A DNA stretch of 15,720 nt. Origin: Bacteroidota bacterium (GTDB lineage: Bacteria; Bacteroidota; Bacteroidia; Sphingobacteriales; Sphingobacteriaceae). The stretch spans positions 1-15,720 of the forward strand of contig JABDEQ010000061.1 of NCBI GenBank assembly GCA_013286985.1. Reading direction: 5' to 3'. The first letter of the stretch is position 1, and the number at the start of each line of letters is the position of its first letter. The notes under the pieces are model-generated. The model saw only the letters and a list, made by a program, of their open reading frames with translations. It did no database searches and was not told where the DNA came from. Made by a program: the position numbers and the translations under genes. Below are positions 1 through 8,405 of the stretch, piece by piece.

Positions 1-1645
1 TAATTTTTTAGACCGAAGTATAATTTTTTCGTCGACCACTGATACCATGATATCAGAAAGATCAATTACATTATTTCTGTTTAATGTTGAGTGAGCGCCA
101 ATAGGGATTTCATATTCACGGATTCCGGCATTCGAATTAATATTGGCACCGTGTTCGTCGTTAAAGCAGGATATCTCAGCAAATATCACATCTTCATTAA
201 GCTTTTCTTCGTCGCTGGCAATGTGACGAACCTCTTCACCAATATTTTTATTAAACAAAGTAAACCTACCTAGTAATGCCGTGGCTGTACATCCACCCGC
301 CTGTTCAATCCATATTTTATCTTCAAATACCCTGAAGATTACCGAAAAGCTTGGCGGGATTATCAATTCAGACTGCATTTGAATCTTATCAAGCTCTTTG
401 TCAGTTATAGTAATACAATCATTATCGGCGTTTTTAGAAAGCCTTGATAAGAAAAACTCATGAACCTGGGTCCAGTTAAAGTGTAAGGTATTTGAGCGCA
501 GATTTAATTGAATGCCATCAAGTAATTCGCTGGTTACCAGGCTCGCTTCCGATCCATCATATCCAACGCCCGTTTCTCTGTCTAACGCCTGCAAAACGGA
601 GATCTCCTGGTCTTCAAATTTCGATTTAAATTTATTTTTAAAGGTATCCAGTGTTTTGGGGGTATGATCAATGGCTAGTTTATCAAGACATATTAAACCA
701 TCTTTAATTTGTTGCTGATATTTTTTTTCGATTACCGATTTTGTTTTTATTTCATAACCTACATAAAACATCGATTTAATATCTTTTTTGGATAAGCTAT
801 ACAGATCATTCTCTGCAAGCCCCTTTATGTTCACATCCTTTTCATCTTTTATATCATTTACTATTCTATTATAAATGACAATGTCGTCAGCCAGTTTGCA
901 TTTTAAATCTGGTTCTCCGGCAATTTTAGCCAATCTGTTAAAAAACTTCTCACCTGTCATATTCGGATACAACTCCGGTATTAATAAACCTGCTTCAATC
1001 AAATCATTCGTGTATTCCTCTATTTCGTCGCCCTCATCAATAAATTTTGTTAACCACGTTACCATTTCTTCTTTTGTTTTTCCCGTTTTGCAAAAGTTTA
1101 TAAGTTTGTTTAATAAACCATCTGCTTGATAGGACACAATTAAAAAGTCGGTTTTTTTGGGGTTATTATTAAAACCATTTGTTAGATAGCGCTTTTCGCG
1201 CTTAGTGGTATAAATAGAATTATTTGAATAATATTTAATATTTTTAAAACAACCCGACTTCTCCATTTCCCTTGCAACATCAACCGAAAACTGGAAATCG
1301 GGGTTAACATAAATTTGCCTTTCATTCTCTAAAATACAATCTGAACCGTCGTTTAATAAATCCCACTTAAGTGAGCTAAAAGCCGAAAACATTCCGAAAG
1401 GTGTAGGGCGGTAACACATGCGATTAAAATACTTTTTTTAAGCTAAGCTTTACCTTATTATCAAGCAACTGATAATCAAAATCAAATCTTTTTAATTCCG
1501 TATATAAACTTTCACTTGCAAAAAAAATAGCGACCTGAAAAAACTGCGTTTTAATTAATTCTTCTAATGCGGGTGTATTATGATTTTGATAACTCAAGGC
1601 TGGTGTTCTCAAAAAGAGATAGGGACTAAAATGGATATTGAGCAT
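1..1645 (-). pseudogene. Lantibiotic dehydratase (LanB-type, N-terminal half), frameshifted and cut by window edge
   Basis: LanB enzymes use glutamyl-tRNA(Glu) to glutamylate Ser/Thr of a precursor peptide and then eliminate glutamate, giving dehydroamino acids for lanthipeptide rings. The start at 1645 gives MLNIHFSPYLFLRTPALS, a family-like N-terminus with the LRTP box. Frame 1 stops at 1424-1426. Reading resumes from 1437 in another frame with KKYFNRMCYRPTPFGMFSAF and stays open for 479 codons to base 1, through DRETGVGYDG and a C-terminal VSVVDEKIILRSKKL. Removing one base from the A7 tract (1433-1439 on the plus strand) joins the frames as LSLKK-YFNRMCYRPTPFG. In the joined protein R75, R79 and T81 have the spacing of NisB R83, R87 and T89 (recalled from the literature). 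About 550 residues are visible; full LanB proteins are near 1000, so the rest, and any LanC or transporter, lies beyond the edge. The frameshift may be real decay, phase variation, slippage or a sequencing error. Confidence 0.85.
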
Positions 1646-2378
1646 ATGTTTACAATTTAAAATACAAGTAATATTATATCCAGAACTTAAACACGGGGTA
1701 TAAATTGATTTTATACGCCAGCCCTAATCATCTAAATAGAAGATAGTATTTGTAAAAACATATTAATGATTGATAAAATATCAACCTAAAAAGAAAGAAA
1801 TTTTTAATTTACTAATCTCAACAGATTATACGAAAGCTTTAAAAATATTGTTGACCGCGCATTAACCCATTTTGATATAAACGCATTATTATACTGATTA
1901 TTAAATATTAATATTTTTTTTAACAATATAGAATAGCGTTAAGCTAATTAAGCCCTTTAATGAATTGCATATTGCATGAATACATCCGATTTATATGTTA
2001 ATATTACCATCCGAATCTCCTCCATTCCCCCATTGTGATTTATTCTGTATTTTACACCTAAATTTCGGACAAAATCTTCAGCATTAGTGTCTTATTTTCT
2101 CAAAATAAAATTAGCAGCAACAATTTCAGACCCTCAATTAAAAAATCAAATCTGATGATTGCTGAACATCATGGCTATAAAATTATTAGAAAATAAGTTA
2201 TTGATTTACAATTTAATAAATTAGAATTTCAGTATCAATCGATACCAGTTTTTGATATGCCTTTAACTTCAGGAAATGTAACGCAAATCATATACCGACA
2301 TTTGCTGTAATTCTTTTTTTATTACCATATTTGACTTTAAATTGTTGTACCAATTTACCGAAAATATAAATATTCCAT
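1646..2378. other. AT-rich gene-free gap between lanB-like gene and phosphohexomutase
   Basis: This gap separates the divergent dehydratase (minus) and mutase (plus) genes, so it should hold both promoters. Both strands were read for a small lanthipeptide precursor with a Gly-Gly leader end and a Ser/Thr/Cys-rich core; none was convincing. The open stretches found are about 20 codons (for example plus strand from 1977, minus strand from about 2324) or lack a start. A weak hairpin with 7-bp arms sits at 1698-1704/1710-1716. The DNA is visibly more AT-rich than the mutase gene. Confidence 0.6.
1755..1784 (-). promoter_or_regulatory. Possible Bacteroidota-type promoter for the dehydratase
   Basis: On the minus strand a TTG (1784-1782) is followed after 19 nt by TATGTTTT (1762-1755). 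This resembles the Bacteroidota -33 TTG / -7 TAnnTTTG pattern with one mismatch in the -7 box. It would give a leader of roughly 100 nt before the start at 1645. In DNA this AT-rich such matches arise easily by chance, so the call is tentative. Confidence 0.2.
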
Positions 2379-4115
2379 ATGCAAACCATCGATCCTATTA
2401 TTCTACAAAAAGCAAACGCATGGCTTAATGGCAATTACGATGCTGATATTAAAAAAGAAATTCAAAAACTAATTAACAGTGAATCGTATACTGAACTAAC
2501 GGATTCGTTTTATCGCGATCTTGAATTTGGCACCGGTGGTTTGAGAGGAACGATGGGCCCGGGCTCAAACCGCATAAATAAATATACTATAGGTGCGGCA
2601 ACGCAAGGATTATGCAACCACTTGAAAAAAACATATCCTGGACAGAAAGTAAAAGTTGCCATTGCGCATGACAGCAGGAATAACTCTGATCTGTTTGCCG
2701 GTATAACTGCTGATGTTTTTTCTGCAAACGATATTTATGTTTATTTCTTTAAAGAGCTTCGCCCTACACCAGAATTATCATTTGCTATACGGCATTTGGG
2801 TTGCAAAAGTGGTGTTATGCTTACAGCATCACATAATCCTAAAGAATATAACGGATATAAAGCTTATGGAGCCGACGGTGGCCAGTTTGTTTCGCCGGAA
2901 GATACAGCCGTAATGGATGAGGTGGCAGCGATCAGCAGTATTGACGATATAAAATTTAATCGTATTGATAGCAATATCGAATTAATTGGTGAAGAAATAG
3001 ACAAACTTTATTTGGATAAAATCACTGCACTTTCAGTATCAAAAGATGCAATAAAGCGTCAAAAAGATTTAAAAATTGTTTACTCGCCGATTCACGGAAC
3101 CGGTATAACCCTGGTGCCCCAGGCATTAAAACAGTTTGGATTTGAAAATGTGATTTTGGTTGATGAGCAAAGTAAACCCGATGGCAATTTTCCAACAGTA
3201 GTTTACCCTAATCCCGAAGAAAAAGAAGCGCTTACGCTAGCTTTAAAGAAAGCCGAAGAACTGGATGCCGACCTGGTTTTAGCTACCGACCCGGATGCTG
3301 ACCGAGTTGGCATTGCAGTAAAAAATACCGAAAACGAATTTATTCTGCTTAACGGCAACCAAACCGGAGCCATGCTGATCAATTATTTGTTAACAGCCTG
3401 GCAGGAAAGCGGCAAACTAACTGGAAAAGAATATATTGTTAAAACAATAGTTACCACTAACCTGATTGAAGAAATTGCTAAAGCTAAGAATGTAAAGTTT
3501 TACAACACATTAACCGGCTTTAAATATATTGGTGAGTTAATGACCAAATTTGAAGGTAAACAAACCTTTATTGGCGGTGGTGAAGAAAGTTATGGTTACC
3601 TGATTGGCGAACTGGTTAGAGATAAGGATGCCGTAGTATCAAGTGCTTTTATTGCAGAAATGACCGCATTTTATAAAGATAAAGGCAGCAGCTTGTTTGA
3701 AGCTTTAATTGATACCTACGTGCAATATGGCTTTTACAAAGAAAAGCTGATATCCCTTACTAAAAAAGGCAAAACCGGAGCCGAAGAAATAAAAGAAATG
3801 ATGGAGAAATTCAGGACTAACCCTCCTGTATCATTAGGCGGATCGAAAGTGATAACGCTTAAAGATTATGAAAAAGGCATTGAAACCGATTTAACTTCCA
3901 ATACCACTACGCCTTTGGCTTTACCAAAATCTGACGTTTTGCAATTTATTACTGAGGATGGTAGCATCGTATCTGCCCGCCCATCAGGTACAGAGCCAAA
4001 AATTAAATTTTATTGCAGCGTTAACGGAAAACTCGCCAACAAAGAAGCTTATTATGAAACGGACAAAAAGCTGGATTTAAAGATTGCTTCCGTGATGCAG
4101 GATTTGGGTGTTTAG
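2379..4115 (+). CDS. Phospho-sugar mutase (phosphoglucomutase/phosphomannomutase, alpha-D-phosphohexomutase family)
   Basis: This cytoplasmic enzyme interconverts hexose 1- and 6-phosphates through a phosphoserine and a bisphosphorylated intermediate, linking glycolysis to nucleotide-sugar and polysaccharide synthesis. All four hallmark loops are present in order: catalytic TASHNP at residues 149-154 (Ser151), metal-binding DPDADR at 304-309, sugar-selecting GGGEESYGY at 399-407, and phosphate-binding RPSGTEPKIKFY at 534-545. An N-terminal GTGGLRG occurs at 51-57. The length of 578 matches the long PgcA/PGM2-like branch rather than the roughly 450-residue ManB/GlmM branch. The ATG at 2379 follows AT-rich DNA with no Shine-Dalgarno sequence, as is usual in Bacteroidota. 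The gene is monocistronic, ending at a palindromic terminator. Whether glucose, mannose or pentose phosphate is preferred cannot be read from the sequence. Confidence 0.95.
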   Translation: MQTIDPIILQKANAWLNGNYDADIKKEIQKLINSESYTELTDSFYRDLEFGTGGLRGTMGPGSNRINKYTIGAATQGLCNHLKKTYPGQKVKVAIAHDSRNNSDLFAGITADVFSANDIYVYFFKELRPTPELSFAIRHLGCKSGVMLTASHNPKEYNGYKAYGADGGQFVSPEDTAVMDEVAAISSIDDIKFNRIDSNIELIGEEIDKLYLDKITALSVSKDAIKRQKDLKIVYSPIHGTGITLVPQALKQFGFENVILVDEQSKPDGNFPTVVYPNPEEKEALTLALKKAEELDADLVLATDPDADRVGIAVKNTENEFILLNGNQTGAMLINYLLTAWQESGKLTGKEYIVKTIVTTNLIEEIAKAKNVKFYNTLTGFKYIGELMTKFEGKQTFIGGGEESYGYLIGELVRDKDAVVSSAFIAEMTAFYKDKGSSLFEALIDTYVQYGFYKEKLISLTKKGKTGAEEIKEMMEKFRTNPPVSLGGSKVITLKDYEKGIETDLTSNTTTPLALPKSDVLQFITEDGSIVSARPSGTEPKIKFYCSVNGKLANKEAYYETDKKLDLKIASVMQDLGV

Positions 4116-4130
4116 GTTTGAACAGATAGT

Positions 4131-4171
4131 ATAAACAAAGAATCCCGAAAATTTCGGGATTCTTTGTTTAT
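4131..4171. terminator. Perfect 20-bp palindromic bidirectional terminator
   Basis: Bases 4131-4150 and 4152-4171 are perfect reverse complements around a single A, with a GC-rich ATCCCGA/TCGGGAT core flanked by AAACAAAG/CTTTGTTT. The hairpin lies between the stop of the plus-strand mutase (4115) and the stop of the minus-strand DinB-like gene (4190). The A/T-rich outer arms supply U-rich tracts in either direction, so it can serve both converging genes. Confidence 0.85.
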
Positions 4172-4189
4172 GGCTAATTTCATTTACCG

Positions 4190-4681
4190 TTAAGCATTTT
4201 CGGGCTTAAGCAAAGCAACCTGGCCAACATGATAAGCCACGTGGTTGCCACGATTAATCAGAACACTCAGCCGGTTGCGTGTTGGGTCTTTTTCAAAATC
4301 CGCATCGGTCATTGCGTTATGTCGTTTAAACCAATCTTCTGTCGGCATATTGGTCAGAAGCGTGTTCAGTTCGCTATGGACATCTACCCATAGTGCTTTT
4401 AATTCTTTAACAGAAGGCATCTCTGCTTCGCGATTGTCGGGATTATGAAGAAAAATTGGCATGAGGCTTGAATATTTGCTTGATCCGATACCTAAAGTTT
4501 CTTTTAACAAGTCGTGGTAAACCGCTAAATGTCCGTATAAATAAACTACGCGGTTTTTACCCGGCGCTACCTCTTTAAAAAATTCACTTTCGCTATAACT
4601 ATTAAAAACCTTTTCGGCTCTTGAAATCTGTAAATTCCAATTGTTTAAAGCTATTTGAACAAATACTTTTTGTTGCTCCAT
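4190..4681 (-). CDS. DinB-like (DinB/YfiT superfamily) putative metal-dependent protein
   Basis: The 163-residue protein fits the DinB four-helix-bundle superfamily, whose members bind a divalent metal through three histidines; some are thiol transferases, but most have no known reaction. The likely triad is His51 in the helix YLYGHLAVYHDLL and His147 and His151 in the C-terminal HVAYHVGQVALL. This 'H...HxxxH' pattern and the length are normal for the family. The ATG at 4681 is the first in frame and has no clear ribosome-binding site. The gene converges on the mutase and shares its terminator; the MFS gene upstream (stop 4813) runs the same way with a 131-nt gap, so cotranscription is possible but not shown. 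Substrate unknown. Confidence 0.8.
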   Translation of the reverse strand: MEQQKVFVQIALNNWNLQISRAEKVFNSYSESEFFKEVAPGKNRVVYLYGHLAVYHDLLKETLGIGSSKYSSLMPIFLHNPDNREAEMPSVKELKALWVDVHSELNTLLTNMPTEDWFKRHNAMTDADFEKDPTRNRLSVLINRGNHVAYHVGQVALLKPENA

Positions 4682-4812
4682 TGTTATTTTATTTGAGGTA
4701 AAGATGCGTTAGTAAAAAGTAGTTAATTTAAAATCCCGATAAATTGACAAGCAATTGACGCTGGAAAAAGTTCAGCTTGGCGTTATTGCCACTGACAGAT
4801 CATTAAAATAAT

Positions 4813-6210
4813 TTAACCGGCAAATTGATTTTTATTTCTTTTTAAGCGTAACCATAATGGAATTAGCAATATGGCCAGAGCCGCACAAGGATACAGCATG
4901 TTTAAGGCTAACTGATGAAAACTTGGATCTGTAATCCCGCCATGGAAATGAATTTTCAACTGACTGCTTGAAATAATTGCCCCGATATAACCAAATGTCC
5001 GGAACAGGCCAAACGATACTCCTTTTTGAGCCAGCGGAGCTTCTCTATTTAACAGCGCCTGGTTAGCTATGAGGTTTACACCTTCGGCCAGGCCAATTAC
5101 AACACATACCATTACAATAAAAAATATAGCCGAATCAATATTAAGCATCAGCCAGCCTGCCGCTGAGGCAAACATCAATAATACGCCGATGAAATTTTGC
5201 CCAAAAAGATTTTTGCTTTTTGAAATCAATAAGCCCACAACTATGGCGACAACAGAATCGGGAACCATCAATAAACCTGTTTGAGCAGGAGAGATATTTT
5301 TTACTCCTTCTAACCATTGGGGTAAACCATATAGCATTTGGTATAAAACGTAATTGGTTGCCAGCGTTCTAAAATATACGAGCAGCAAAGCAGGTTCCGT
5401 TTGTAATAACCGTACATCAATAAACGGAGCTTCCTGGCTACGTTCCCAAAATACCAGTAAAACGAGTAATATAACTGAGGCTAAAAACAGCAACCAGGAA
5501 AAAGTATCATTTGTTAAAACAAATAATAATGACAACAAAAACGCGCTAAAAATCAGGATACCCGGAACATCGAGCCTTTTGAAAAATGAAATACCTTGTT
5601 TATTGTTGACTGAGGGATAGTCGGGAATTATCAGCGACAAATAAACAGCTATCAAAACCCATGGAATATTGATATAAAAAATACCTCTCCAGCCCAACCA
5701 TTGTGTTAAAAACCCTCCTAAAACGGGCCCTAATATCATGCTTACCTGGCCAGATATGGCAATAATACCTAACACATCTCCCGGAACCTCCTGGTTCATT
5801 TCTGCATATTTCCTGTTTATTAAAGCCATTGCCGACGGATATGCTGCCGATGTGCCCAAACCAAGTATGATCCGCGAGATGATTAGCCATGAAAAATTTG
5901 GCGCAATAATTCCTATCCCTGCGGCTATAAATACCAGTACAAAGCCAAGTAAGTTGATCTTTTTTGCGCTAAAAATATCGGCAAGGCGCCCCATTAGCGG
6001 CTGTGCTATAGTTGATGTTACGTAAAGTGCAGTTATTAATATGGCCCCCTGCCCTATGCTTATTTTAAATGAATTGCACAGTGCAAATAGTGCAGTGGCA
6101 AGCATTGTAGAGTTAAGCGGATTCATCATGGTGCCCATTACCAGGGCTAACATGAATCTGGGCGAAGTATTCTCTTGTTCCGTTTGAGCTACCATCTTTG
6201 TCATTTTCAA
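4813..6210 (-). CDS. MFS transporter, DHA2 (EmrB/QacA-like) drug:H+ antiporter type
   Basis: This inner-membrane proton-coupled exporter has 465 residues of mostly hydrophobic helices, close to the usual DHA2 length. The family motifs are visible: motif A GRLADIFSAKK at 74-84 between helices 2 and 3, a motif B-like RIILGLGTSAAYPS from 113, and motif C GPVLGGF at 161-167 followed by WRGIFYINIPW (174-184), which is very characteristic of DHA2 proteins. The cytoplasmic C-terminus is basic (LKRNKNQ). Internal Met3 or Met6 are alternative starts; the ATG at 6210 is kept because it is the furthest upstream and no Shine-Dalgarno sequence discriminates. No membrane-fusion partner or regulator is adjacent, so the substrate cannot be inferred. 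Confidence 0.9.
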   Translation of the reverse strand: MKMTKMVAQTEQENTSPRFMLALVMGTMMNPLNSTMLATALFALCNSFKISIGQGAILITALYVTSTIAQPLMGRLADIFSAKKINLLGFVLVFIAAGIGIIAPNFSWLIISRIILGLGTSAAYPSAMALINRKYAEMNQEVPGDVLGIIAISGQVSMILGPVLGGFLTQWLGWRGIFYINIPWVLIAVYLSLIIPDYPSVNNKQGISFFKRLDVPGILIFSAFLLSLLFVLTNDTFSWLLFLASVILLVLLVFWERSQEAPFIDVRLLQTEPALLLVYFRTLATNYVLYQMLYGLPQWLEGVKNISPAQTGLLMVPDSVVAIVVGLLISKSKNLFGQNFIGVLLMFASAAGWLMLNIDSAIFFIVMVCVVIGLAEGVNLIANQALLNREAPLAQKGVSFGLFRTFGYIGAIISSSQLKIHFHGGITDPSFHQLALNMLYPCAALAILLIPLWLRLKRNKNQFAG

Positions 6211-6679
6211 TCAGTCTCTGTTAATGGTAACTTTATCTTAATTAAACCAGGGCTAATATACTCGTCAGAGGGTATTGGAGGCTTTCTGTATTAAGATTGT
6301 TATAATATGATGGTGTTTTCAATGGATCAGCGCCATTAAAACAAATTATTGCCTGTTACCCATGACATGTTTGAATAATTGAATCGAAAGAGGGCCCCAG
6401 AGGGGTCAAATATCGGTAGAAAGAAAAATCAATAACGATATCGTGCCAGCGGTACGAAACCTTTATGCTGGTATGTAGCGTACCTCTGGCACGCAAAACA
6501 TTTTGTAACGACATTTTCTACCGATATTTTGCACCTACGGCGCATTTTTTGTCATTTCGTCTGCAGAGTCCCGCTGGATTTTAACGCTCATCAAGAGGTC
6601 AACAAAAGAATTATATGGCGATTTGGAAATTATGCGCCCACATAACATTACGTAACATCGGCACAATCAAGAAAAGATC
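6211..6679. other. Intergenic region carrying a REP/BIME-like repeat element
   Basis: Between the MFS start (6210) and the stop of the 500-residue gene (6680) no coding frame is convincing. Bases 6211-6390 should hold the MFS promoter, but no clear motif was recognised. The middle is the nested inverted repeat described separately; 6545-6679 shows nothing distinct. Confidence 0.6.
6394..6544. repeat. Nested inverted-repeat, REP/BIME-like element
   Basis: The outer arms AAATATCGGTAGAAA (6408-6422) and its exact complement (6515-6529) match over 15 bp. The inner arms 6442-6456 and 6479-6493 (CGTGCCAGCGGTACG and its counterpart) match over 15 bp with one mismatch. Each arm carries a mini-hairpin of the type TGCC-NNN-GGCA: CCCC-AGA-GGGG at 6395-6405, GTGCC-AGC-GGTAC at 6443-6455, GTACC-TCT-GGCAC at 6480-6492, and TGCACC-TAC-GGCGCA at 6530-6544. 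The layout (small GC-rich hairpin, then a conserved AT-rich tail, then the same inverted) is that of REP/BIME elements mobilised by RAYT transposases. No transposase is in the window, so this would be a non-autonomous copy. The family assignment is an inference. Confidence 0.7.
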
Positions 6680-8182
6680 CTAAGTTTTTGCGATATCAGG
6701 AATTGTTCCCTGATCTTTTTCAGTAGCAGGTATCTCTTGTTTTTTTATGGTTTCCCTGTCACAGGCATAACCAAACAAACAACGTTCTTTTATCATTGCG
6801 GCTACTTCTACAGGTACATATTCTTCCCAGCCATCTACGCCTTGTTTTATGAGCTGCAATACTTTATCGGTTTGTACGCTCAGGTTTTTTTCGTTGTAAT
6901 GATGAATATCCTCTATCTTATTATTTGCAATCAGGTAGCGATAAAGATCAATCAAATGGGGTGGCGGATAAAAACGAAGGCAATTCCATATTACGCCGTC
7001 CCTTAAAGTAGGATAAATAAACAGCTTTACTTTCCGGCTAAATAAGGTGGCAAACGATTCCAGAATACCGCCGGGCAAGTCTTTATAATGTTCTTCAGAA
7101 AAAATGTATTCAAGGTTAGGATAACCCAAAACCACGCCTAATTTCAATTTGGTGATCTTTGAAAGGTAGGCCACCAGCTTGTAATATTCGTGAAAATCAG
7201 AAATCAGTACAGTTTGCCCCAATGAACAAAGAATATCTACACGATCAAGAAAGTCTTTTTCATCAATTTCTGCAGTAAGATCGGCATTTCTTTCTTTTAA
7301 CGATTGTAGGGTGAGTTCCGTTATCACCACCACATTTGTTTCATCAACATCAGGTTCGGCCATAAACTGCTTAACACCTGTGTTGAGCATATCCAGGTGT
7401 ACATTAATTATAGGGCGGAAACGTCCGCGTACTACCACCGCATGTTTCTTATATAAAGCTTCCGAAGGTTGCAGGTTCTTGCCATCGGGGCCAAAAACAG
7501 CAGCGTCAGAAAATCCGTATTTCACCAGATGCAAGCTCATCAGGCGATTATCTACCTTCTTAAAATCGGACCCCTCAAAACGAATCATGTCTATTTGAAT
7601 ACGATCATTATACAGTTCATCCATTAATGAGAGCAAAAATATCGGCGGGTTTTCATGATAATTAAAACAGGCGTAAATAAGGTTTACACCCAATACACCT
7701 ACTACCTGCTGCTGCAAGTTATTATCGTTATCCAATAACTTAAAGTGCAATACAACATCGTTAAACTCGCCATTGGGCACCAACTGAAAACGTACACCCA
7801 TCCATCCATGCCCTTCGTTGGTTTTATGATAATTAAGCGCAGAAACGGTATCAGAAAATGCGAAAAAAGTTGTTGAATCGCCACGTTGGCTGGCCAGGCG
7901 CTCCACCAATAAACCATATTCATGATCGAGCATAGCTATTAAGCGGGGTTCGCTTACATAACGACGGACCTTTAGTGCCCCGTAAATAGCATCGGATACC
8001 ACCATATCATATGCCGACATCGTTTTGGCTATGGTACCTGACGATGCGCCGGCTTTAAAAAAATTGGCGGCTACATCCTGCCCCGCGCCAATTTCGGCAA
8101 ATGAGCCATATATTTCGGGGTCAAGATTAATGGCAAGTGCTTTTTGTTTTGTTCCAATATCTTTATTGTGAATAATACTCAT
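6680..8182 (-). CDS. Conserved hypothetical protein, 500 residues, function unknown
   Basis: The function is not recognised. The start region (ALAINLDPEIYGSFAEIGAG, residues 15-34, then GQDVAANFFKAGASSGTIAK) looks like a strongly conserved block of a widespread bacterial protein seen in Bacteroidota. It has Gly-rich stretches but no standard P-loop or Rossmann signature. Other blocks that look constrained are MSAYDMVVSDAIYGAL (55-70), NEGHGWMGVRFQL (122-134) and RFEGSDFKKVDNRLMSLHLV (201-220). It has no signal peptide and no clear membrane span, so it is probably cytoplasmic. The C-terminal 25 residues are polar and low in conservation signals. The ATG at 8182 is followed directly by a family-like N-terminus. 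The gene stands alone, with a 223-nt gap upstream and the repeat element downstream, so context gives no function. Confidence 0.85.
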   Translation of the reverse strand: MSIIHNKDIGTKQKALAINLDPEIYGSFAEIGAGQDVAANFFKAGASSGTIAKTMSAYDMVVSDAIYGALKVRRYVSEPRLIAMLDHEYGLLVERLASQRGDSTTFFAFSDTVSALNYHKTNEGHGWMGVRFQLVPNGEFNDVVLHFKLLDNDNNLQQQVVGVLGVNLIYACFNYHENPPIFLLSLMDELYNDRIQIDMIRFEGSDFKKVDNRLMSLHLVKYGFSDAAVFGPDGKNLQPSEALYKKHAVVVRGRFRPIINVHLDMLNTGVKQFMAEPDVDETNVVVITELTLQSLKERNADLTAEIDEKDFLDRVDILCSLGQTVLISDFHEYYKLVAYLSKITKLKLGVVLGYPNLEYIFSEEHYKDLPGGILESFATLFSRKVKLFIYPTLRDGVIWNCLRFYPPPHLIDLYRYLIANNKIEDIHHYNEKNLSVQTDKVLQLIKQGVDGWEEYVPVEVAAMIKERCLFGYACDRETIKKQEIPATEKDQGTIPDIAKT

Positions 8183-8342
8183 TCAATTAGTTATTAGTCA
8201 TTTACTAGTACCATTATCCCGATCAAAAAGGACACTCAAAATTACTACTTTTTAAAGAGTTTAGGGCGATGTATCACTAAAAAAGACGTGAAGTTTTGGT
8301 AGACAATATGTTAATTAATCTTGATCAGGATTTCGTGGTGAT

Positions 8343-8373
8343 AGTTTCCGGTTGGAAACTTCTGTTTTTTTTT
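8343..8373 (+). terminator. Orphan terminator-like hairpin on the plus strand
   Basis: AGTTTCC (8343-8349), GGTT loop and GGAAACT (8354-8360) form a 7-bp stem, followed after TCTG by nine T (8365-8373). This is a reasonable intrinsic terminator for plus-strand RNA, yet no plus-strand gene lies near. A weak promoter-like pair, TTTTG (8294-8298) and TAATCTTG (8316-8323) with 17 nt between, sits upstream. It could end a very short or antisense RNA, or be chance. Confidence 0.35.
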
Positions 8374-8405
8374 AAGAAAAGGAATAAGTGTAAAATGATT
8401 GGATT

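Noticed and set aside
875..1129. 84-codon plus-strand frame inside the dehydratase
   Set aside because: It lies opposite the continuous LanB coding frame, which has clear family motifs; this is a shadow frame.
1957..2083. Minus-strand open stretch upstream of the dehydratase as a precursor gene
   Set aside because: Its only in-frame ATGs give 22 residues or fewer, and the residues do not resemble a leader-core precursor.
2171..2224. Very short plus-strand frame (MAIKLLENKLL...) as a lanthipeptide precursor
   Set aside because: Only 17 codons, no Gly-Gly leader end and no Ser/Thr/Cys-rich core.
2330..2357. Promoter boxes for the phosphohexomutase (TTTG and TACCAATTT)
   Set aside because: The spacing and the -7 box do not fit the Bacteroidota TTTG / TAnnTTTG pattern well enough to annotate.
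5600..5890. 96-codon minus-strand frame within the DHA2 MFS gene
   Set aside because: It overlaps the MFS gene in another frame through its conserved motif C region; no independent support.
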